A DNA stretch of 11,900 bases, taken from contig JAJRBP010000231.1 of NCBI GenBank assembly GCA_028679405.1, positions 1-11,900 of the forward strand, given 5' to 3'. The stretch's first letter is position 1. Each line of letters opens with the position of its first letter. This DNA comes from Methanoregulaceae archaeon (GTDB lineage Archaea; Halobacteriota; Methanomicrobia; Methanomicrobiales; Methanospirillaceae). The notes beneath the pieces are model-generated. The model saw only the letters and a list, made by a program, of their open reading frames with translations, ran no database searches and was not told the DNA's origin. This document shows positions 1-5,740 of this stretch, in pieces. The translations under genes were made by a program, and so were the position numbers.

Positions 1-30
1 TGCATATCGGGCCCATTATCATCTGACTGC

Positions 31-2514
31 CTACTGGATATGGAGCGTCCCATCGAGAGTCGTATACTTCAGCCATTCACCGGTTTCGAGTTCCCTCATG
101 TCCTGGTAACGGTACTCCTCGCGATGGGTATCGTAATAGGTATAGAAATCCGGGTCGACCTCGTATACCTGGTCGGTCCCGGGGTTGTAGACCCGGTCGC
201 GGTCGAGAATCGCGTCGGAAAATTTCTCGAGAAATTCGTCGTTCCTCGACTGGCGGTCCTGGTACAGCGCAAGGTTCTCCTCCCGCATCTGGTCCGCATT
301 CCGGGCAAGGGTGTCCCCGGTTTTCCTCGCTCCCGCCCAGGCGGTATTCAGGTTATCCCTGCAGGCTGCAACTGTGGAGCTGCTATAGTCGATCGAAGAG
401 AATATCTGAAGTAGCTCAGGAGCGTCAGCCGCGAACATGTCGGTAGTGGACCAGATGCCCCAGAAGTACGCGACAGCAGTTGAGATGCCGGTCTGGTACG
501 TCCCTACAGTGAACGAACCGATACAGGGAGCACCGTTCGAGGTGAAAGAGACCCTCATTGCCTTGACATTGACTCCGCCATTATTCGTGAGAGCAGATAC
601 GTCCCCCTCCTCGTAAGAGAGGATCCTGACGTCAGAGATGGTGGTTCCAGACTGTGAAAAGTCCAGGGGCATGTAGGTGGTGATATAGTCTTCAGGTGTG
701 ACCCCCGGCGGGAGCGGCTCTGCGCTCTGGTGGATGCTGTTCACGAATGCAATGCCCCGGAGACCAGATGGCTGTTCGGCAGCGACCAGGCCTGAGCACC
801 CGGGAAGCACGGTGGGGAGCCATCCGTCGGGAAGAAGAATCCTGATACCGCCCGAAAGAGCAGTCCCGTGAAGGGCGCCCAGAGAACTTTGTGTCGATGC
901 CTGGGACACAGGGGCGGGCGGGGCTGACTGGGAATAACTCCTCATGATCGAGCGAAGAAGCTCTTCTTTTCCGTTGAAAAGAGATTCTGTGGTCTCGTAA
1001 CTGCTTACCAGTGCGTACGGCGTGTTGACAAATATCATATACACCCGGTTCATCCGAACCCCGTTGCGTGAAAATGATACCCCGATCTCGAGAACCTGCC
1101 CGTCTCCCGAGGCACGCACCCTGTTAACTGAGAATTGCGAAAGGCCGACCTTTTCTTTTCCTACTATGTAATTGGCAACTGCCGTGGCAGTCATGGAGCG
1201 GTAGGATCCGCTAAGGTGGACGGGCTGGATCCTCACCCGTGTAGTACCCCCATCGGCTGAATCGGAAGCCACGATCGCATCCGTTACTGCGACTGTCCAC
1301 TCGTCAGGGAGAGAAATGGAAAAGTAGTTCGTGTCGTCCCTGTATTCCCGGAGCTGCGGTGCAGGAGTGGACGGGACATATAATGCAGGCTCCTGAATCG
1401 GCTCTTTTTCTCCAGGATTATCCGTTGACGGAGGGTTGATCGCAAATACAAGCAAAGCAATGACGATCCCGGCGAGGACCACGAGTCCCAGGATTCCGAG
1501 GACCTTTTTTGAGGGGATTGTCCAGGGCTGGTTTCCGCCGCTACCCCGGATTCCAGAACTTTCCACGCCGGGGAGCTCGCTTATCGTCGCAGCAGTACGT
1601 CCGGATCTCGGTTTTTCCGTTGGCCCGGCGGGTGCTTCCCGTGGCCGCGAACCACGGGATTCTCCCAAATCCTTTCCTGTTCCGGATAGCGCGGGGATAA
1701 GGCCTTTTACCTTGTCCCTACGTATCCAGAGAACCAAGAGGACGATCGCGACAAACGCCAGGATAATTATGGCGGCGACAAGGCCGTTCGGGGTGTCCGA
1801 AGCGGGACTATCGCTCTGTCGGGGTGTTGAAGGAATTTTAGACGTAGCGATTGTGAGATTCGGGGCAGTTGTTTCAGTGAGTGTCACAGAGGTTCGGAAA
1901 GCGGATACAGCGGCAGGAGATGTAACGGTTGCGGAGTGTTCAGGCGAATTGTCCTCAATATCCGTATTCGTGGGTGTGATAGCCCCCGTTAAGGTTGGAG
2001 AGGGGGACGCTGCAGCCAGCGACGCACCGATCGCCTCGATATTTTTCATAGCCTCGAAGTTGTTCGGGTTGAGGAGGACTGTGCGCTGGTAGGCGTTGAG
2101 GGCAAGGTCCTTCCTCCCCATTGCGCTGAATACCTCTCCTTCCTTCATCCACGCCCGTTCATCTTTTGGGCTCAGGGAGATTGCCCGTTCAAGGGCGCGT
2201 ATCGATTCCTCGTTGTTCCCCGCGGCAAAATGAGCGATACCAAGTCCGTACCACGACGGTTCTGAGTAGGGATCCAGCGCGATTGCCTGAAGGAATGCGT
2301 CCCGCGATTCCGTATATCTTGCCTGGTTATACAATTCATATCCCCTGGAGATGAAGATCGGGGCATCTTCCGACGAGAGGGCATCGGACAGGGGAGCGAA
2401 CAGGACCGGGCTGAAAATGAGCAGCATGAGGAGAACCCGGGGGATCCCACGGGAGAAGCGGGGCATACCATTTTTTTGGAAATTATCCTTAAAAGAGTAT
2501 CCACAGATCTTCAT
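31..2514 (-). CDS. TPR membrane protein with two PsbP-like outer domains
   Basis: An 827-residue envelope protein of unknown precise role. A hydrophobic stretch at about 24-45 is a signal peptide or first membrane anchor. Three consecutive 34-residue TPR units follow at about 51-152 (each with the G/A-x-x-x-Y and A-x-x-L-x-P pattern), then a Ser/Thr/Pro-rich linker (about 165-243). A second membrane segment lies at about 244-264, a basic Gly/Pro-rich segment at 265-335 and a third membrane segment at about 338-359. Two domains follow, each starting with a 'lpDGW/lpDEW' motif (about 389-530 and 550-712), resembling the PsbP/DUF1795 fold. A charged helical C-terminal module (about 716-827) ends in an aromatic segment with VYNPGTDQVYEV. 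The topology suggests TPR and PsbP-like parts outside and the basic linker inside. TPRs usually bind partner proteins; the partner is unknown. The start at 2514 has AGGT five bases upstream; Met17 (2466) is an alternative with a shorter signal n-region but no close ribosome-binding site. It is divergent from msrB. Confidence 0.85.
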   Translation of the reverse strand: MKICGYSFKDNFQKNGMPRFSRGIPRVLLMLLIFSPVLFAPLSDALSSEDAPIFISRGYELYNQARYTESRDAFLQAIALDPYSEPSWYGLGIAHFAAGNNEESIRALERAISLSPKDERAWMKEGEVFSAMGRKDLALNAYQRTVLLNPNNFEAMKNIEAIGASLAAASPSPTLTGAITPTNTDIEDNSPEHSATVTSPAAVSAFRTSVTLTETTAPNLTIATSKIPSTPRQSDSPASDTPNGLVAAIIILAFVAIVLLVLWIRRDKVKGLIPALSGTGKDLGESRGSRPREAPAGPTEKPRSGRTAATISELPGVESSGIRGSGGNQPWTIPSKKVLGILGLVVLAGIVIALLVFAINPPSTDNPGEKEPIQEPALYVPSTPAPQLREYRDDTNYFSISLPDEWTVAVTDAIVASDSADGGTTRVRIQPVHLSGSYRSMTATAVANYIVGKEKVGLSQFSVNRVRASGDGQVLEIGVSFSRNGVRMNRVYMIFVNTPYALVSSYETTESLFNGKEELLRSIMRSYSQSAPPAPVSQASTQSSLGALHGTALSGGIRILLPDGWLPTVLPGCSGLVAAEQPSGLRGIAFVNSIHQSAEPLPPGVTPEDYITTYMPLDFSQSGTTISDVRILSYEEGDVSALTNNGGVNVKAMRVSFTSNGAPCIGSFTVGTYQTGISTAVAYFWGIWSTTDMFAADAPELLQIFSSIDYSSSTVAACRDNLNTAWAGARKTGDTLARNADQMREENLALYQDRQSRNDEFLEKFSDAILDRDRVYNPGTDQVYEVDPDFYTYYDTHREEYRYQDMRELETGEWLKYTTLDGTLHIQ

Positions 2515-2696
2515 GCAGAACCTACAGGCTCAAATCAGCGGGCTTCCCTGAAAATGAATCGGAATCCTCACACTCATGCAAATCCTTATCACCCACTTAT
2601 CCCTATTCACTCGTCATCCGGCCCGATCCCGGCCAGGAAGAAATTATGGTCTCCCCAATGATCCCGATATATTTTGCGGCGACCGGAAAGATCCGG

Positions 2697-3101
2697 ATGG
2701 TTGAGCCTGTCGAGAAGACCGAAGAGGAGTGGAAAGCGATCCTCCCTCCAAAGACCTTCGATGTCGCCCGTATGAAAGGAACCGAACCCGCGTTCACCGG
2801 CGAATATTTCGACTCTCATGAGGATGGAATATACCGCTGTGCCTGCTGCGGGACAGATCTCTTCAATTCAAAAGATAAGTTCGAGTCAGGTACGGGCTGG
2901 CCGAGTTTCTCGGCACCGATCGCGACTGAAAATGTGAAAACTCATCAGGATCGGAGTTACGGGATGACCCGGACCGAAGTTCTCTGTTCGAGGTGTGGCG
3001 CACACCTCGGGCATGTCTTCGATGACGGACCTGCACCGACAGGTCTCCGGTACTGCATGAATTCCGCATCGCTTAAATTCATCAGGCGGAGAGAAATATA
3101 A
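2697..3101 (+). CDS. msrB: peptide-methionine (R)-S-oxide reductase MsrB
   Basis: Reduces methionine-R-sulfoxide residues in oxidised proteins, normally with thioredoxin as reductant, in the cytoplasm. With the start used here the protein is 134 residues, close to the 137 of E. coli MsrB. Seen: two zinc CxxC pairs (C48/C51 in CACCGTDLF and C97/C100 in CSRCGAHLGH), the GTGWPSF substrate loop (65-71), HVFDDGP and the catalytic cysteine C120 in RYCMNSASLKF. The position that carries the recycling cysteine in E. coli MsrB (SGCGWPSF) is Thr66 here, so that disulfide relay is absent; C50 inside the first zinc motif is an extra cysteine. The reading frame is open from ATG 2646 (151 residues, AGGA upstream), but the extra 17 residues look neither like a signal peptide nor like family sequence; ATG 2697 has GGAAAG six bases upstream and fits the family length. 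The next gene begins 2 bases after the stop, so they are probably co-transcribed. Confidence 0.93.
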   Translation: MVEPVEKTEEEWKAILPPKTFDVARMKGTEPAFTGEYFDSHEDGIYRCACCGTDLFNSKDKFESGTGWPSFSAPIATENVKTHQDRSYGMTRTEVLCSRCGAHLGHVFDDGPAPTGLRYCMNSASLKFIRRREI

Positions 3102-3103
3102 TC

Positions 3104-3910
3104 ATGAAACCATTTCCTCTTCTTTTCGCAATGATTATGTGCATGGCTGGGATGGCGATAACAGGTACGTGTGCTTCGGCTGCCGAGATCGATGCTGCAA
3201 TCGGGGATCGGGTGAGCCTGTCAGGTTCAGCAATCGGAACCGATACTATCTACCTGTTCGTGACCGGTCCCGGGCTGGCATCGAACGGGGTGAAAGTTGA
3301 CAGCATGAGGTCGGAAGTGGTAACCAATATCCCCTCTTCATTTACGGTCACCGATGTGAAGAATGACCGGTGGGAGTACTCGTGGAATACCGCACGGCAG
3401 GGTTTTCACCTGAGGGAAGGAATCTACACGGTATATGCGACGAAACAACCCTATGCAAGGGACGCGCTTTCCGGGGGGACCTACGGGACAATCGAGGTCT
3501 CCCTGACCTATGGCGGACGCGCATTCCAGTCTGCGGGGACCGTCCTTGTGGATACAACCCCTTCCGCGCTCCTCTATGTTGACGACTCGGTGAAAGGAGT
3601 CACGCCGCAGAATTTGTCGCTACCGATTGGCACCCATATCCTGCGCCTCGAACGGGAAGGCTATCTGACACTTACAGAAACCGTGCCGGTTGCAGGAGGA
3701 ACGGTAACCGAGATCCGTAGGACGATGGTCCCGGTTGCCGGGACACCCGAAACGACCGGGACGATTCCGGCACCTGCCTTGACTCAGGCGACTCCCCTGG
3801 AGACGGAGATACCGGTTACAGTGATCCCTGAGACGACGAGGGCAGGCGGACCTGCGCTTGCCGCTCTTTCAGCATTCCTGGTCAGTTTTATTGTATTGAA
3901 ACGTCCTTGA
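3104..3910 (+). CDS. secreted surface protein with PEGA domain
   Basis: A 268-residue exported protein. Residues 1-27 form a signal peptide (hydrophobic core, then CASAAEI as likely cleavage region). Residues about 28-145 match a beta-rich domain I recall from many Methanomicrobiales surface proteins, with the pattern IGDRVSLSG...GTDTIYLFVTGPGL and a later G-x-Y-T-V-Y segment. Residues about 146-210 form a PEGA domain (LVDTTPSALLYVDD, G-V-T-P, L-P-I-G-T-H, REGYL), a small beta domain of extracellular and surface-layer proteins. A Thr/Pro-rich stalk (211-247) leads to a C-terminal hydrophobic anchor ending in basic KRP. This tail has the shape of an archaeosortase-type sorting signal but lacks a clear PGF or PEF tripeptide, so a plain membrane anchor is equally possible. 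GGCGGAG lies 12 bases before the ATG, inside the end of msrB, and the intergenic gap is 2 bases, indicating one operon. No ligand or enzyme activity can be inferred. Confidence 0.85.
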   Translation: MKPFPLLFAMIMCMAGMAITGTCASAAEIDAAIGDRVSLSGSAIGTDTIYLFVTGPGLASNGVKVDSMRSEVVTNIPSSFTVTDVKNDRWEYSWNTARQGFHLREGIYTVYATKQPYARDALSGGTYGTIEVSLTYGGRAFQSAGTVLVDTTPSALLYVDDSVKGVTPQNLSLPIGTHILRLEREGYLTLTETVPVAGGTVTEIRRTMVPVAGTPETTGTIPAPALTQATPLETEIPVTVIPETTRAGGPALAALSAFLVSFIVLKRP

Positions 3911-3932
3911 CCATATGGCTGAGCCCGGGATT

Positions 3933-3957
3933 GAGGGGTTATATACCTCCCTTTTCT
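3933..3957 (+). terminator. possible terminator after the PEGA gene
   Basis: A short stem (GGGGT 3935-3939 with ACCTC 3945-3949, including one G-U pair) closes a UAUAU loop and is followed by CCTTTTCT. It lies 25-45 bases after the stop codon. The loop region TTATATAC (3939-3946) could equally be read as a TATA box for a transcript running toward the CAP gene, so the assignment is uncertain. Confidence 0.3.
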
Positions 3958-4049
3958 GCTGTTTCCGCCTCATTTCAACTCTCTTACCTGGAATGGGCTA
4001 TCCCATGGGATGGAGGAACCCCAACCCGTGAATTGACAGGACCCCTATC

Positions 4050-4058
4050 TCTATATAG
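4050..4058 (+). promoter_or_regulatory. TATA-like box upstream of the CAP gene
   Basis: TCTATATAG is the best archaeal TATA-box match in the 254-base gap before the CAP gene. Transcription would start roughly 25 bases downstream, near 4080, giving a leader of about 85 bases. A perfect 12-base palindrome, ATCCCATGGGAT (4000-4011), lies about 40 bases upstream and could be a regulator site. The remainder of the gap shows no gene. Confidence 0.4.
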
Positions 4059-4164
4059 TCGGGAAGTGATGCTCACATGAGAGTCCATGCGGGGGAACGG
4101 ACTTCATGGCAGCACCCCGGGTCGCGATCCGTGCAGGACTCAGGTCTTCACAAGGTGATTTGGG

Positions 4165-4791
4165 ATGGAAATGAAAAAAGCGCTAATCTCGATTTTTATT
4201 GCAGCGTTGCTCTGCTGCATGATCGCATACCCCGTTCTCGCAGGTTCGGGTGATTCAGCGGTTGACGATGCACTGCCACCCGGGATAGAAGTCCAGGTAG
4301 TAACGGGCGAAGAAACCGGTGCGGACGCACTCAGTGTCAATGCGATCGCCACCAATATCTATAACCGGGTGAATATCGCCCGCGCGAACAACGGTTTGGC
4401 GCCACTTACCCGGACTACGTATCTGAATAACCTGGCGAAGGGCCGCGCCAACCACATGGCCGCAACCCAGAACGTCCACCACGACTATCCCCCGTATGGA
4501 ACGACCCCATGGCCGGCATTCGTGCACGGCGAGAATGTCGCAAACATGTTATCGGGGGACAATGTCGGATTCCCGGACTGCACCGGCGGGACTCAACATT
4601 ATGTTTACCATGACGTCCCGGACACAGCTGCCGGGATCGGCTGGGGCACCATGCATATGTTCCTCGCTCACGACTCGTGCAGCGCAAATGGGCACCGGAA
4701 GAATATTCTCAAGCCCTGGTTCACAAAAATCGGCGTTGGCGTCGCACTTGGTGGCGATGGACTTTATTATACCTCACAGCATTTCATATAA
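4165..4791 (+). CDS. secreted CAP-domain (SCP/PR1-like) protein
   Basis: A 208-residue exported protein. Residues 1-26 are a signal peptide (KK, hydrophobic core with two cysteines, then YPVLAGSG). After a short acidic linker (27-57) the CAP domain runs from about 60 to the C-terminus. Recognisable parts are IYNRVNIARANNGLAPL, the histidine in HHDYP (105-106), GENVA (122-126, with E123), GHRKNIL (176-182) and IGVGVALGGDGLYYTSQHF. The two His and the Glu are the classical CAP cavity residues. An insertion at about 127-172 carries C139 and C172, which could form a disulfide. Prokaryotic CAP proteins (YkwD-like) are envelope-associated or secreted; most have no proven enzyme activity, so none is claimed. 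The start is chosen because GGTGA (4154-4158) lies six bases upstream of ATG 4165; the in-frame ATG at 4171 is less well placed. It appears monocistronic, ending at a T-run and hairpin. Confidence 0.9.
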   Translation: MEMKKALISIFIAALLCCMIAYPVLAGSGDSAVDDALPPGIEVQVVTGEETGADALSVNAIATNIYNRVNIARANNGLAPLTRTTYLNNLAKGRANHMAATQNVHHDYPPYGTTPWPAFVHGENVANMLSGDNVGFPDCTGGTQHYVYHDVPDTAAGIGWGTMHMFLAHDSCSANGHRKNILKPWFTKIGVGVALGGDGLYYTSQHFI

Positions 4792-4830
4792 TTTTTTTTA
4801 AAGATCGCGTAGTGGCCGATCTTCATTTTT
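4792..4830 (+). terminator. terminator between convergent CAP and membrane-protein genes
   Basis: A run of eight T (4792-4799) follows the CAP stop codon directly. It is followed by a perfect 7-base inverted repeat, AAGATCG (4801-4807) and CGATCTT (4817-4823), with a 9-base loop, then CATTTTT. The right arm reaches the stop codon of the convergent gene at 4823. The T-run plus stem plus T-run should stop plus-strand transcription. On the minus strand the stem is followed by A residues, so it is a less convincing terminator in that direction. Confidence 0.55.
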
Positions 4831-5176
4831 CGGGAGAAGGTGGGACCTGATCGCCAACCTCCAGTGTCTCCTCCTTGTAGAAATCAATCCAGGCCTGTTT
4901 CGCTTCCCGGTTAAGGATGTTTTCCTGCCAGTACTTGTAGAGGGCAACTATGACCAGGAGATATGCAGCGGTACGGATGAGAATGAGGGGGATGGTTAAC
5001 AGAACCTTAAACCCGGCAAGGGTCAGGAAGTGACTGACCCCGAAGAGTCCGAACGCTACTCCTACGTAGATTGGGAGGAGATTTCCAGTCTTCCGGTATC
5101 CAAGGTAACCGAGCGCAAAAATTAGCACACAGAGCACGAGGTTCGTGAACGTGACCGGATCCCATTCGAATACCAT
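4823..5176 (-). CDS. small three-pass membrane protein, function unknown
   Basis: I do not recognise a characterised family. The 117-residue product has three predicted membrane segments at about 9-27, 32-53 and 57-81, separated by very short loops (YRKTG; LAGFK), with a glycine-rich middle helix (GVAFGLFGVSHF) holding a buried histidine. A 36-residue charged cytoplasmic-type tail (KYWQENILNREAKQAW onward) ends in PPSPEK. There is no signal peptide and no catalytic motif. The shape resembles the membrane part of archaeal sensor proteins without their signalling domain, but that is only a resemblance. The start at 5176 has GGTGAG ten bases upstream on the coding strand. It is divergent from the STAS gene with 152 bases between the starts and convergent with the CAP gene, so it is probably transcribed alone. 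Confidence 0.75.
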   Translation of the reverse strand: MVFEWDPVTFTNLVLCVLIFALGYLGYRKTGNLLPIYVGVAFGLFGVSHFLTLAGFKVLLTIPLILIRTAAYLLVIVALYKYWQENILNREAKQAWIDFYKEETLEVGDQVPPSPEK

Positions 5177-5266
5177 GAAAGGTCAACTCACCATTTCCTA
5201 TAGTCAAACGAATAGATATGGGTGTTCATCGGTCTACATGTACTCCCGGGGAATTTGGGGTTACAT

Positions 5267-5319
5267 GAAATTATTTTTCTCACTCAGGGTGGATCAGATA
5301 GTGAGGAAACCCGCGGGTT
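5267..5319. promoter_or_regulatory. AT-rich box, long hairpin and palindrome before the STAS gene
   Basis: Three elements sit together just upstream of the STAS start. GAAATTATTTTT (from about 5268) is AT-rich and could be its TATA box. TTTTCTCACT (5275-5284) pairs with AGTGAGGAAA (5300-5309) over ten positions with one G-U, leaving a 15-base loop. AACCCGCGGGTT (5308-5319) is a perfect 12-base palindrome ending nine bases before the ATG. They could form an operator or an RNA hairpin covering the ribosome-binding region. Confidence 0.35.
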
Positions 5320-5328
5320 GATGGCGAG

Positions 5329-5658
5329 ATGAATATACAAGAGGAGCCCGGCATCGCAATTTTTCCGATCGCAAAGCGCTTCGACAGTTCCACATCACCG
5401 GATGTGGAAACCGCTCTCAACAGGCTCATTGCCGGTGGTACCAAAAAGATCATCTGCGATTTTTCAGGAACTGAGTACGTGGCCAGTGCAGGGATGAGGG
5501 TCCTCCTTACCACAGCAAAAAGTCTCTCAAAGACCGGTGGGAAGATGGTATTCTGTTCGCTCGCTCCTCCGGTAAGGAAAGTTTTCGAGATTGCTGGTTT
5601 CACGCAGATCTTTCCGATATTTGAGTCCTGTGATTCGGCCCTGAAAAAACTTGGATGA
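5329..5658 (+). CDS. stand-alone STAS-domain protein (anti-sigma-factor antagonist-like)
   Basis: A 109-residue single-domain protein of the SpoIIAA/STAS type. It shows the alternating strand-helix pattern with the diagnostic loop IICDFSGTEYVASAGMRVLL: D44, the phosphorylatable-serine position S53 (aligned with the first serine of DSSG in SpoIIAA), G55 and the following helix. The C-terminal part (GGKMVFCSLAPPVRKVFEIAGF) is the usual final strand and helix. In bacteria such proteins are switched by a serine kinase and a PP2C phosphatase to control a sigma factor. Archaea lack sigma factors, so here it must act in another partner-switching or scaffold circuit. No kinase or phosphatase gene is in the window. 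The ATG at 5329 is preceded by GGCGAG, which is a weak ribosome-binding site. The helicase starts about 80 bases downstream in the same direction and may be co-transcribed. Confidence 0.88.
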   Translation: MNIQEEPGIAIFPIAKRFDSSTSPDVETALNRLIAGGTKKIICDFSGTEYVASAGMRVLLTTAKSLSKTGGKMVFCSLAPPVRKVFEIAGFTQIFPIFESCDSALKKLG

Positions 5659-5705
5659 TTCCGTTGGATCAGGTTCGTCCGACCATTGATACAGCTCAGG
5701 CATCA

Positions 5706-5733
5706 AGCTATTGAATAGCTGATACTGCTATTC
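5706..5733 (+). repeat. competing inverted repeats in the helicase leader
   Basis: AGCTATT (5706-5712) and AATAGCT (5714-5720) form a perfect 7-base inverted repeat around a single G. The right arm can instead pair, as GAATAGC (5713-5719), with GCTATTC (5727-5733), giving a 7-base stem and a 7-base loop ending seven bases before ATG 5741. The two pairings exclude each other if transcribed. No ribosome-binding site is visible between them and the start. Confidence 0.45.
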
Positions 5734-5740
5734 TATTGTG

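Noticed and set aside
1436..2092. A 218-codon plus-strand frame opposite the TPR protein
   Set aside because: It overlaps the membrane segments and Ser/Thr-rich linker of the well-supported minus-strand gene and shows no domain or ribosome-binding site.
2646..2696. The upstream ATG as the MsrB start
   Set aside because: The 17 extra residues are not a signal peptide and extend beyond the family's usual N-terminus; the internal ATG at 2697 fits length and has GGAAAG nearby. It is not excluded.
3911..4164. Possible tRNA or small RNA in the largest gap
   Set aside because: No T-loop GTTCRANNC box or acceptor-stem pairing was found; only TATA-like boxes, short stems and a palindrome.
4077..4250. 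A short plus-strand frame overlapping the CAP gene start
   Set aside because: It overlaps the signal-peptide coding region in another frame, with no ribosome-binding site and no plausible product.
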